This document shows, in pieces, positions 1-5,352 of a DNA stretch of 5,352 bases. The translations under genes were made by a program, and so were the position numbers. The DNA is taken from NCBI GenBank assembly GCA_900550185.1, contig URRN01000144.1, positions 1-5,352 of the forward strand, given 5' to 3'. The notes beneath the pieces are model-generated. The model had not been told where the DNA came from and did not search any database. It saw nothing but the letters and a program-made list of their open reading frames with translations. Source of the DNA: an uncultured Collinsella sp. GTDB lineage: Bacteria; Actinomycetota; Coriobacteriia; Coriobacteriales; Coriobacteriaceae. Position 1 is the stretch's first letter. Each line of letters starts with the position of its first letter.

Positions 1-5
1 CGCGC

Positions 6-48
6 ATAAAGAAAGCCTCCCATTTCTCATGTCCAAGAAATGGGAGGC
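6..48 (-). terminator. Rho-independent terminator, probably for birA
   Basis: Bases 15-27 and 36-48 form a perfect 13-bp inverted repeat (GCCTCCCATTTCT / AGAAATGGGAGGC) around an 8-base loop at 28-35. Read on the - strand, the stem is followed by TTTCTTTAT (14 down to 6), a usable U-rich tail. On the + strand the stem is followed by AGTTCATTACGG, which is not U-rich, so the leftward direction is favoured. It lies 86 nt past the birA stop codon with no credible gene between, so it most likely ends the birA transcript. A gene left of the window reading rightward could also use the stem, but less well. Confidence 0.85.
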
Positions 49-134
49 AGTTCATTACGGTAGCGGGGCTCTTTTGTTTTGCATGATGGGTTTGGATCGC
101 CGGGTAAGGCTGCCGAGCGGCTGGCTGTGGCGAC

Positions 135-911
135 CTACTCACTCAAGGGGCGCAATGACGCCTCCTCAAAATGGAAGGATCGCAAGCCGTCTTCTGTTTC
201 GATGCACGCACGACCAAAGCCATCGACCGTTTTAAAGATGCCTCGCGCCAGCTCGTCACCGGCAGGGGAGCGGGCGATAACGTGCTTTCCAATCCAATTG
301 AGGTGAGCGACATATTCGCCGTGGACGGGCGCGAGCGGTCCGGTGTTTTCTTCCATGGCGTTGAGGCGTTCTGCCCAGGCATCTACAGCGTCTATAACTG
401 CGTGATAGACCTCATCGAGGAGCATGTCGACAGCAGGAACGTTCTCGTTAAGGTCCGAGAGACCGATTGCCGGCAGGCCGCCATCGGGCACCTCTTGGGG
501 CGCATAGTTCACATTGACACCAATGCCACAGACGGCGAAAGGTTTGCCTTCGTTATCGCGTGCGGCCTCGACCAGAATGCCGCCGAGTTTGCGTCCACGC
601 GCGACCAGGTCGTTGGGCCATTTGAGGCCAATCTCGTTTGCAAGACCCTGTTTTTCGAGCGCCTCGAGCACCGCTAGGCCGCTGACGGCAGCAAGACCAG
701 AGTACTTCGCAGGATTAACACATGGACGCAGGACAATCGAAAGCAATAGGTTGCCGGCGGTTGAATCCCACTTGTGGCCGCGCCGGCCGCGTCCTGCTGT
801 CTGAGCCCGGGCGGCAAGTCCTGTGCCGTGCGGCGCTCCCTGTTTTCCTGCTTCGAGCAGGTCATCGTTGGTCGATCCGGTTACGTCGACTATCGTTAAT
901 TTGGCATCCAT
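135..911 (-). CDS. birA: Biotin-[acetyl-CoA-carboxylase] ligase, monofunctional (no HTH domain)
   Basis: This 258-aa cytosolic enzyme activates biotin with ATP to biotinyl-AMP and transfers it to a lysine of biotin carrier proteins such as AccB. Family motifs are clear: STN at 13-15, the adenylate-binding loop GRGRRG at 40-45 followed by KW, KWPNDL at 97-102 with the conserved biotin-contacting lysine, GILVE at 111-115 and GIGVNVN at 129-135. Residues from about 198 form the small SH3-like C-terminal domain. The N-terminal winged helix of bifunctional BirA (E. coli, about 320 aa) is absent, so it should not repress biotin genes by itself. The frame is open 27 codons further upstream to 992, but the ATG at 911 is chosen because AAGGAGGT precedes it and the family similarity begins there. 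It is divergent from the fatty-acid operon, whose carboxylase needs its activity. No truncation or frameshift is seen. Confidence 0.95.
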   Translation of the reverse strand: MDAKLTIVDVTGSTNDDLLEAGKQGAPHGTGLAARAQTAGRGRRGHKWDSTAGNLLLSIVLRPCVNPAKYSGLAAVSGLAVLEALEKQGLANEIGLKWPNDLVARGRKLGGILVEAARDNEGKPFAVCGIGVNVNYAPQEVPDGGLPAIGLSDLNENVPAVDMLLDEVYHAVIDAVDAWAERLNAMEENTGPLAPVHGEYVAHLNWIGKHVIARSPAGDELARGIFKTVDGFGRACIETEDGLRSFHFEEASLRPLSE

Positions 912-921
912 AACGGCTGCT

Positions 922-929
922 ACCTCCTT
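922..929 (-). promoter_or_regulatory. Ribosome binding site of birA
   Basis: On the - strand AAGGAGGT is a full anti-Shine-Dalgarno match ending 10 nt before the ATG at 911. It fixes the start there and rules out the longer open frame reaching 992. Confidence 0.85.
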
Positions 930-1004
930 AATGAATAAGTGAATAACGCAATGGTGTCGAGAGACAGACGCAATGTGAAGCCTTTGTCGCATTTGGACAA
1001 TTTA

Positions 1005-1023
1005 ATGTTAACACGTCAACAAC
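1005..1023. repeat. Direct repeat copy 1, operator-like
   Basis: ATGTTAACACGTCAACAAC matches copy 2 at 1053-1071 in 18 of 19 positions (T1009 versus A1057). Inside it, GTTAACACGTCAAC (1007-1020) is an imperfect dyad with half-site GTTRACR, 5 of 7 positions matching. It also holds the perfect 8-bp palindrome TGTTAACA (1006-1013). Its position in a divergent promoter region suggests a binding site for a transcription factor; the factor is unknown and none is encoded in the window. Confidence 0.6.
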
Positions 1024-1052
1024 GACTGAAATGCGCTATCCTCTCTTGGTCG

Positions 1053-1071
1053 ATGTAAACACGTCAACAAC
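1053..1071. repeat. Direct repeat copy 2, operator-like
   Basis: ATGTAAACACGTCAACAAC is the second copy, offset by 48 bp from copy 1 and ending 2 nt before the fabH ribosome binding site. The dyad is weaker here (GTAAAC / GTTGAC, 4 of 7 half-site positions). It is probably within the transcribed leader or overlaps the transcription start. The two copies sit on nearly the same helix face region only if the spacing is about 4.5 turns, so cooperative binding is possible but not shown. Confidence 0.6.
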
Positions 1072-1073
1072 TC

Positions 1074-1082
1074 AAAGGAGGT
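1074..1082 (+). promoter_or_regulatory. Ribosome binding site of fabH
   Basis: AAAGGAGGT lies 5 nt before the ATG at 1088 and decides the fabH start. The upstream in-frame ATG at 1031 has no such signal, and starting there would translate through copy 2 of the repeat and this site. Confidence 0.9.
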
Positions 1083-1087
1083 TAGTG

Positions 1088-2047
1088 ATGGGTTTCACGA
1101 TTCTTGGAACAGGCTCGGCGCTTCCTGAGCGCAGTGTTTCCAATGACGAGCTGTCCGAGTTCCTCGATACCTCACATGAGTGGATTTTTACCCGCACAGG
1201 TATCAAGAGCCGCCACGTCTGCACCACCGAGTCACTTGATGACCTTGCCGTAGCGGCGAGCGAGCGGGCACTCCAGGTGTCCGGAATCGACGCGAGCCAG
1301 TTGGATTTGATCGTCTGCTCGACGACGACGGGTGACCATCTTGTTCCCGCTGAGGCGTGTGCCGTTGCTGAGCGACTAGGCGCGACGTGCCCTGCCTTCG
1401 ATGTCTCGGCGGCCTGCGCCGGCTTCGTATTTGCGCTCGATGTTGCCGAGGGCTATATCGCCCGAGGACGAGCCAAGCATGTGCTTGTCGTTGCTGCCGA
1501 GCAGATGACGCGCGCGCTCGACTGGACCGACCGCGCCACCTGCGTGCTCTTTGGCGATGGGGCAGGCGCCGCGGTGATTGAGGCCGGGGGAGACAGCCCC
1601 CTTGCCGTTGAGCTTTCGACGGCGCCCGACGTCGAGACGTTGTGCGTTCCCGGACTGGTCGGCACCTCGCCGTTTAAGGCCTCCGCAGATAGCGAGAGCG
1701 TGCTGTCCATGAATGGCCGCCGCGTGTTCAAGTTCGGCGTCAACGCGATTTGCGACACGGTTCATAAGCTTGCGAGCGATGCGGGCATTTCGGTCGAGGA
1801 CATCGACCATTTTGTATTCCATCAGGCTAACGAACGAATCCTGGGTCAGGCGGTCAAGCGCCTCGGTGTGCCAGACAAGCGCGTGGTTCGAACGCTGCGC
1901 GAGACCGGCAACATTTCGAGCGCATGCATTCCGCTTGCCCTCGACCGGCTGGCAAACGCCGGTGCACTTCACACGGGCGACACCATCGCCCTCGTTGGAT
2001 TTGGCGCCGGTCTGGATATAGGTGGCTATCTACTTCGTTGGAAGTAG
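1088..2047 (+). CDS. fabH: Beta-ketoacyl-ACP synthase III (initiating condensing enzyme)
   Basis: FabH starts fatty-acid synthesis by condensing acetyl-CoA, or a branched acyl-CoA primer, with malonyl-ACP in the cytosol. The 319 aa equal the usual family length of about 317-325. The thiolase-fold catalytic triad is complete: Cys110 in DVSAACAGF, His245 in FHQAN and Asn275 in GNISSA. The N-terminal GTGSALPER and the FTRTGI segment (34-39) are typical of the family. The C-terminal glycine loop reads GFGAGL (304-309) where many members have GFGGGL, a mild change. The start is set by AAAGGAGGT just upstream; an in-frame GTG at 1085 and ATG at 1031 are less likely. It is the first gene of the operon, 52 nt before acpP, and lies downstream of the paired repeat that may control the whole cluster. 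Primer preference (straight or branched) cannot be read from the sequence. Confidence 0.96.
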   Translation: MGFTILGTGSALPERSVSNDELSEFLDTSHEWIFTRTGIKSRHVCTTESLDDLAVAASERALQVSGIDASQLDLIVCSTTTGDHLVPAEACAVAERLGATCPAFDVSAACAGFVFALDVAEGYIARGRAKHVLVVAAEQMTRALDWTDRATCVLFGDGAGAAVIEAGGDSPLAVELSTAPDVETLCVPGLVGTSPFKASADSESVLSMNGRRVFKFGVNAICDTVHKLASDAGISVEDIDHFVFHQANERILGQAVKRLGVPDKRVVRTLRETGNISSACIPLALDRLANAGALHTGDTIALVGFGAGLDIGGYLLRWK

Positions 2048-2099
2048 TCGCACATAGGAAATAAAAACGCCCCTAGGGCACAAACAAAGGAGAACTACC

Positions 2100-2336
2100 A
2101 TGGCAGATCAGAAGACCTTCGAGCGCGTTTGCGATGTTATCCGCGAGACCGCCGGTCTTGACGACGTCGAGATGAAGCCCGAGTCCACGCTCGAGGAGAT
2201 TGGTCTCGACAGTCTGGGCACCGTCGAGATCCTCGTCGCCGTTGAGGACGAGTTTGGCATCCAGCTCGATACCGAGGAGAACCCCAAGACGGTCGGCGAG
2301 TTCGCCGATACGGTCGAGGCGGCATTGGAGAAGTAG
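2100..2336 (+). CDS. acpP: Acyl carrier protein
   Basis: This small acidic 78-aa protein carries growing acyl chains on a 4'-phosphopantetheine arm between the FASII enzymes. The attachment serine is Ser38 in GLDSLGTVE, at the start of the predicted helix II. The length and the rest of the four-helix pattern (EEIGLDSL, VEDEFGIQL, TVGEFADTVEAAL) fit the family. The residue after DSL is Gly40 instead of the usual Asp, which is unusual (see findings). AAAGGAGAA at 2086-2094 gives a well-placed ribosome binding site. The 52-nt gap before it is the widest in the operon and might hold extra expression signals, since ACP is needed in large amounts. Only a weak promoter-like pair is visible there (TTGGAA at 2038 and TAAAAA at 2062, 18 nt apart). 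fabK begins only 2 nt after the stop. Confidence 0.97.
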   Translation: MADQKTFERVCDVIRETAGLDDVEMKPESTLEEIGLDSLGTVEILVAVEDEFGIQLDTEENPKTVGEFADTVEAALEK

Positions 2337-2338
2337 AG

Positions 2339-3283
2339 ATGCTCAAGACTCCTTTCTGCGATCTGCTCGGCATCGAAAAGCCCGTGTTCCAGGGCGGTAT
2401 GGCCTGGATCGCCGACGCCTCGCTGGCGTCCGCAGTGTCCGAGGCGGGCGGCTTAGGGATTATCGCGGCCATGAACGCCGACGCCAACTGGCTGCGCGAC
2501 CAGATTCATGAGCTGCGCGCCAGGACGGATAAGCCCTTTGGCGTCAACGTCATGCTCATGAGCCCGTTTGCCGACGAGGTCGCGCGGGTCGTGATTGACG
2601 AGCGGGTGCCGGTCGTCGTGACGGGTGCCGGCAATCCCACCAAGTACATGAAGGCGTGGAACGAGGCGGGCATCAAGGTCATCCCGGTCGTTGCCTCGGT
2701 GGCGCTGGCGCGCCTCGTGGCGCGTCGTGGAGCCACTGCCGTGGTTGCCGAGGGTACCGAATCAGGCGGCCATATTGGCGAGACCTCGACGATGGCACTG
2801 GTGCCGCAGGTTGTCGATGTGGTCGATATTCCCGTGGTTGCGGCTGGCGGAATCGCCGATGGCCGCGGCGTGGCGGCCGCCTTTATGCTGGGCGCCGCCG
2901 GCGTGCAGGTGGGTACGCGCTTTCTGATCGCAGATGAGTGCACCGTATCGGAGCAGTACAAGGAGATGGTCCTGAAGGCCAACGACACCTCGACGCGTGC
3001 GACCGGCCGCTCGACGGGACACCCGGTGCGTGCCCTCAAGAGCCCCTTCACTAACGCCTACGCCAAGAGCGAGGCGGCGGGCGTAAGCGTCGAGGAGCTC
3101 GGGGCCATGGGCACGGGCGCCCTTCGCAAGGCCGCCAAGGACGGCAATTACGAAGAGGGCTCGTTTTTGTGTGGACAGATTGCCGGCATGGTCAACGAGC
3201 GCCAAAGTGCACGTGAAATCGTTGACGACCTAGTCGATGGCGCCGAGCACGTCCTGAAGGGTGCGTGCGCATGGGTGGCGTAG
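2339..3283 (+). CDS. fabK: Enoyl-ACP reductase II, FMN-dependent
   Basis: FabK performs the last reduction of each elongation cycle, turning trans-2-enoyl-ACP into acyl-ACP with FMN and a nicotinamide cofactor. It is a TIM-barrel flavoprotein, unrelated to FabI, and is known for insensitivity to triclosan. The 314 aa are close to streptococcal FabK (about 320). Visible motifs are FQGGMAWI at 17-24, EGTESGGHIG at 138-147 with His145 matching the catalytic histidine of streptococcal FabK, the phosphate-binding AAGGIADGRG at 168-177, VQVGTRF at 189-195 and GQIAGMV at 279-285. The related nitronate monooxygenases share the fold, but the histidine loop, the C-terminal GQIAG segment and the position between acpP and fabD point to FabK. 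GGAG at 2327-2330, inside the acpP end, serves as its ribosome binding site, so translation is probably coupled. Its 3' end overlaps fabD by 13 nt. Confidence 0.95.
   Translation: MLKTPFCDLLGIEKPVFQGGMAWIADASLASAVSEAGGLGIIAAMNADANWLRDQIHELRARTDKPFGVNVMLMSPFADEVARVVIDERVPVVVTGAGNPTKYMKAWNEAGIKVIPVVASVALARLVARRGATAVVAEGTESGGHIGETSTMALVPQVVDVVDIPVVAAGGIADGRGVAAAFMLGAAGVQVGTRFLIADECTVSEQYKEMVLKANDTSTRATGRSTGHPVRALKSPFTNAYAKSEAAGVSVEELGAMGTGALRKAAKDGNYEEGSFLCGQIAGMVNERQSAREIVDDLVDGAEHVLKGACAWVA
3257..3261 (+). promoter_or_regulatory. Ribosome binding site that selects the fabD start
   Basis: AAGGG inside the fabK 3' end lies 9 nt before ATG 3271 but only 3 nt before the in-frame GTG at 3265. The spacing favours the ATG, and FabD homology also begins at that residue. 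Confidence 0.6.
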
Positions 3284-4197
3284 CGTTTCTGTTTGCCGGC
3301 CAGGGCGCCCAGCACCCCGCGATGGGCGTCGACCTGATCGAGGCATCGCCGGCGGCCGCCGAGGTGTTCGCCATTGTCGACGAGGTGCGCCCGGGGACCA
3401 GTGAGCAGTGCCGAAGCGCCTCCAAGGAGGAACTCTCGCAGACCGAGAACACGCAGCCGTGCGTGTTCGTTCACGATCTGGCAGCGGCTGCCGCCCTGCG
3501 TGAGCGCGGCGTGGTACCTGCCGCCTGTGCGGGATTCTCGCTGGGCGAGGTCGCCGCGCTCACCTTTGCGGGGGCGTTCGATACGCGAGCGGGCTTTGGG
3601 CTCGTGTGCGAGCGCGCGGCGCTGATGGCCGCGGCTGCCGAGCGCCATCCGGGCGGCATGCGCGCCGTCATCAAGCTCGATGCGGCGCAAGTCGAGAACC
3701 TGGCAAAACAGGCCGGCGAGGACTGCTGGCCGGTCAACTACAACAGTCCGCAGCAGACGGTTGTTGCCGGAGCGCCCGAGGCGCTGCAGGAGCTCGACGT
3801 CCTAGTAAAAGAGGCTGGCGGCCGCGCTATGAAAGTCGCGGTGTCGGGCGCATTTCATAGCCCCTATATGGCCGAGGCGACTGAGGGGCTGGCGACGTAT
3901 ATCCAAGCCGGCCACGCGCCGTCACCGCTGCTGATTCCGGTCATGGCAAACATGACGGCGGCGCCCTATCCGGCGGACCTGCGAGCGGCATCGGATGTCT
4001 TGGCCAATCAGGTGAGTCATGCCGTTCGTTGGGTCGACACGCTGCATACTCTGCAGAATCAGGGCATCGATACGTTTATTGAGGTCGGCCCTGGCAAAAC
4101 GCTGTCGGGCCTGGTCAAGCGTACGCTGAGCGACGTTCGCGTGTATTCGTGCGAAACGGCCGAGCAGGTCGCAGCTATTGCCGACGAGCTCGCATAG
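3271..4197 (+). CDS. fabD: Malonyl-CoA:ACP transacylase
   Basis: FabD moves the malonyl group from malonyl-CoA to AcpP, supplying the two-carbon extender for FabH and FabF. The 308 aa match the family (about 305-315). The fold markers are GQGAQ at 10-14, Gln62 in TQP, nucleophile Ser90 in GFSLGE (88-93), Arg115 in CERAALM for the malonyl carboxylate, His196 in GAFHSPYM as the catalytic base, and EVGPGKTLSGLVKR at 271-284. The residue before the nucleophile is Phe89 where the textbook motif GHSLGE has His; the other active-site residues are intact, so activity is expected. The ATG at 3271 overlaps the end of fabK by 13 nt, which implies coupled translation; GTG 3265 is the alternative start and adds two residues. 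fabG follows after 30 nt. Confidence 0.95.
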   Translation: MGGVAFLFAGQGAQHPAMGVDLIEASPAAAEVFAIVDEVRPGTSEQCRSASKEELSQTENTQPCVFVHDLAAAAALRERGVVPAACAGFSLGEVAALTFAGAFDTRAGFGLVCERAALMAAAAERHPGGMRAVIKLDAAQVENLAKQAGEDCWPVNYNSPQQTVVAGAPEALQELDVLVKEAGGRAMKVAVSGAFHSPYMAEATEGLATYIQAGHAPSPLLIPVMANMTAAPYPADLRAASDVLANQVSHAVRWVDTLHTLQNQGIDTFIEVGPGKTLSGLVKRTLSDVRVYSCETAEQVAAIADELA

Positions 4198-4227
4198 TCC
4201 ACAGGGCTGTAACCCGAAAGGAATGAC

Positions 4228-5001
4228 ATGGGCAACTTGAACAACGGCGCGCTCGAGCGCAACGACTCACGTCGCGTGGCACTGGTCACGGGCGGCTCGC
4301 GGGGTATCGGCCGCGCCTGCGCTGTCGGTCTGGCGGAGGACGGCTTTGATATCGCCGTCGTCTATGCCGGCAGCGTCGATGCGGCGCGCAAGACGTGCGA
4401 AGCCTGTGAGGCGGTTGGCGCCACGGCACGCGCATATCAATGCGACGTGGCCGATCCCGCTGCCGTCAACGCGTGCGTGGAAGCGGTCCTCAACGACTTT
4501 GGCTCCATTTGGGCGCTCGTCAACAACGCCGGCATCACCCGCGATGGCCTGCTCATGCGCATGGGTGATGACGCATTCGATCGCGTGCTCGATGTCAATC
4601 TCAAGGGAACATTCAATATGACGCGCGCGCTCACCAAGACCTTTATGCGCCAGCGCGGCGGTTGCGTCGTCAACATGAGCTCGGTCGTGGGCCTGATGGG
4701 CAATGCCGGGCAAGCCAACTACGCTGCTTCCAAGGCGGGCGTGATAGGGCTTACCAAGGCGGTGGCGCGCGAGCTTGCGCCTCGTGGCGTACGAGCGAAC
4801 GCGGTCGCCCCCGGGTTTGTCGAGACAGATATGACGGCAAAGCTCTCGGAGAAGGTGCGTACGGCAACCGAGGAACAGATTCCCCTTAAGCGCATGGCAC
4901 GTCCCGAGGAAGTGGCCGGCGTGGTGCGCTTTTTAGCGAGCGATGCGGCTGCTTACATTACGGGCGAGGTCGTGCGCGTCGACGGCGGAATGGCGATGTA
5001 G
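4228..5001 (+). CDS. fabG: 3-oxoacyl-ACP reductase
   Basis: FabG reduces 3-ketoacyl-ACP to (R)-3-hydroxyacyl-ACP with NADPH. It is a classical short-chain dehydrogenase: the cofactor loop TGGSRGIG at 21-28, CDV at 72-74, NNAG at 99-102, Asn124 in VNLKG, and the catalytic Ser152, Tyr165 and Lys169 (YAASK). The FabG-typical loop after it, APGFVETDMT, and the C-terminal GEVVRVDGGMAM are also present. The 257 aa include about 14 extra residues before the first beta strand compared with the E. coli protein (244 aa). The start is supported by GAAAGGA at 4216-4222, 5 nt before the ATG. SDR enzymes are numerous, but the place between fabD and fabF and the motif fit make FabG the firm call. Confidence 0.95.
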   Translation: MGNLNNGALERNDSRRVALVTGGSRGIGRACAVGLAEDGFDIAVVYAGSVDAARKTCEACEAVGATARAYQCDVADPAAVNACVEAVLNDFGSIWALVNNAGITRDGLLMRMGDDAFDRVLDVNLKGTFNMTRALTKTFMRQRGGCVVNMSSVVGLMGNAGQANYAASKAGVIGLTKAVARELAPRGVRANAVAPGFVETDMTAKLSEKVRTATEEQIPLKRMARPEEVAGVVRFLASDAAAYITGEVVRVDGGMAM

Positions 5002-5004
5002 AAA

Positions 5005-5026
5005 CCAGGGCCGAAGAACGGCTTGG
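5005..5026 (+). other. Intercistronic hairpin between fabG and fabF
   Basis: Bases 5010-5013 (GCCG) pair with 5019-5022 (CGGC) around the loop AAGAA. Below this, 5005-5008 (CCAG) can pair with 5023-5026 (TTGG) through one G-T pair, leaving G5009 bulged. The eight-pair stem ends 2 nt before the fabF ribosome binding site. There is no U-rich tail, so it is not an intrinsic terminator; a role in mRNA stability or in tuning fabF translation is possible. Confidence 0.4.
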
Positions 5027-5028
5027 AT

Positions 5029-5034
5029 GAGGAG
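5029..5034 (+). promoter_or_regulatory. Ribosome binding site that selects the fabF start
   Basis: GAGGAG is followed by two adjacent in-frame ATG codons at 5038 (3-nt spacing) and 5041 (6-nt spacing). The second has the normal distance and gives the usual protein start, MEQRVAITGIG. Confidence 0.6.
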
Positions 5035-5040
5035 ACCATG

Positions 5041-5352
5041 ATGGAACAGAGAGTTGCAATCACCGGCATCGGTGCCGTATCGCCGCTCGGCAACACCGCG
5101 CTTGCCACCTGGGCGGCCATGTGCGCCGGGACCTGTGGCATCGGCCCGATCACGCACTTCGATACCGATGCGTTTACCGTCAAGGTGGCGGCCGAAGTCA
5201 AGGGCTTTGACGGCAACGAGTACTTTGGCAAGCGTGACGCCAAGCATCTGGACCCCTGCGTTCAGTTTGCGATGGCGGCTTCGGACGAGGCAATGCACGA
5301 TGCGGGCTTTGATGTCGAAGGCGCCATCGATCGTGAGCGCCTGGGCGTCTAC
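5041..5352 (+). CDS. fabF: Beta-ketoacyl-ACP synthase II, N-terminal part (cut by window edge)
   Basis: This is the elongating condensing enzyme, which joins acyl-ACP and malonyl-ACP. Only the first 104 codons of an expected 410 or so are present; the frame is open at the window end, so the truncation is from the window and not a mutation. The opening RVAITGIGAVSPLGN is the standard FabF start. IGPITHFDTDAFTVKVAAEV and KHLDPCVQFAMAASDEAM, with the D-x-x-x-QFA pattern, continue the family match. The catalytic Cys-His-His residues lie beyond the edge and cannot be checked. ATG 5041 is preferred to 5038 because of spacing from GAGGAG. The gene follows fabG by 39 nt and keeps the streptococcal fabD-fabG-fabF order. 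FabB is an alternative name for the family but is a proteobacterial type. Confidence 0.93.
   Translation, partial: MEQRVAITGIGAVSPLGNTALATWAAMCAGTCGIGPITHFDTDAFTVKVAAEVKGFDGNEYFGKRDAKHLDPCVQFAMAASDEAMHDAGFDVEGAIDRERLGVY

Larger units (their letters stand above)
912..1087. promoter_or_regulatory. Divergent birA / fabH promoter and control region
   Basis: These 176 nt separate two outward-reading genes, so promoters for both must lie here unless transcription enters from outside. The sequence is AT-richer than its surroundings, especially around 991-1023. I find no convincing sigma-70-type pair in either direction. On the - strand TTGACG (1014-1019) with CCAAAT (991-996) at 17-nt spacing is a weak birA candidate. 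On the + strand TATCCT (1037-1042) resembles a -10 box but has no good -35 partner. The clear structure is the 19-bp direct repeat listed separately. No tRNA, small gene or riboswitch fold is recognisable. Confidence 0.6.

Noticed and set aside
171..677. 168-codon open frame on the + strand opposite birA
   Set aside because: It lies wholly within the well-supported birA gene on the other strand, has no recognisable motif, and long antisense frames are expected in G+C-rich coding DNA.
912..992. N-terminal extension of birA by 27 residues
   Set aside because: The extension would be read through the AAGGAGGT ribosome binding site at 922-929, and the added residues do not look like a helix-turn-helix domain or a signal peptide.
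1031..1087. N-terminal extension of fabH from ATG 1031
   Set aside because: No ribosome binding site precedes it, it would be read through a repeat copy and the strong AAAGGAGGT, and FabH proteins start at the later Met.
1376..1972. 198-codon open frame on the - strand opposite fabH
   Set aside because: It is antisense to an intact FabH with its full catalytic triad, and its translation shows no family features.
2038..2067. Possible internal promoter for acpP (TTGGAA, 18 nt, TAAAAA)
   Set aside because: Each box matches the consensus in only four of six positions and the -35 box lies in fabH coding sequence; too weak to list as a feature.
2069..2079. Short palindrome GCCCCTAGGGC before acpP as a terminator or operator
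   Set aside because: Only four base pairs around a three-base loop can form, with no U-tract on the + strand, and it is not repeated elsewhere in the window.
2506..3690. Several 147- to 181-codon open frames on the - strand opposite fabK and fabD
   Set aside because: They overlap one another and the real genes, are rich in Arg, Ala, Ser and Thr as typical of G+C-rich shadow frames, and lack motifs.
4204..4215. GGGCTGTAACCC hairpin between fabD and fabG
   Set aside because: A three-pair stem is too small to distinguish from chance.
1..5352. Search for CRISPR arrays, insertion sequences, tRNA or rRNA genes, toxin-antitoxin or defence genes
   Set aside because: None is visible; apart from birA, its terminator and the 912-1087 control region, the window is filled by the fatty-acid genes.

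Overview
The window carries the front part of a type II fatty-acid synthesis (FASII) operon on the + strand, with a divergent biotin-protein ligase gene on the - strand. The DNA is G+C-rich with strong G/C preference at third codon positions and AT-richer gaps. The operon order fabH-acpP-fabK-fabD-fabG-fabF is the order known from streptococci and other Firmicutes. High G+C, FabK as the enoyl reductase and a biotin ligase lacking a DNA-binding domain together suggest a Gram-positive anaerobe, most plausibly Coriobacteriia (Collinsella/Olsenella-like Actinobacteria). This placement is inference from gene content and style, not from a marker gene.

Layout. 6-48: a rho-independent terminator reading leftward. 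135-911 (-): birA, a monofunctional biotin ligase. 912-1087: the divergent intergenic region, with a near-perfect 19-bp direct repeat at 48-bp spacing, one copy directly before the fabH ribosome binding site. 1088-2047: fabH; 2100-2336: acpP; 2339-3283: fabK; 3271-4197: fabD; 4228-5001: fabG; from 5041 to the window edge: the first 104 codons of fabF. Spacing in the operon is tight: 52, 2, -13, 30 and 39 nt.

How the genes work together. FabD loads malonate onto AcpP, and FabH condenses acetyl-CoA with malonyl-ACP to start a chain. FabF elongates, FabG reduces the 3-ketoacyl-ACP and FabK reduces the enoyl-ACP. The dehydratase (FabZ) and acetyl-CoA carboxylase genes are not in the window; in the streptococcal arrangement they follow fabF. 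BirA would biotinylate the carboxylase carrier protein AccB, which gives the divergent gene a direct link to the operon.

This is core metabolism and I see no novel system. The points most worth a second look are the repeated operator-like sequence before fabH, two motif deviations (Phe for His in FabD GFSLGE; Gly for Asp after DSL in AcpP), and a hairpin between fabG and fabF.
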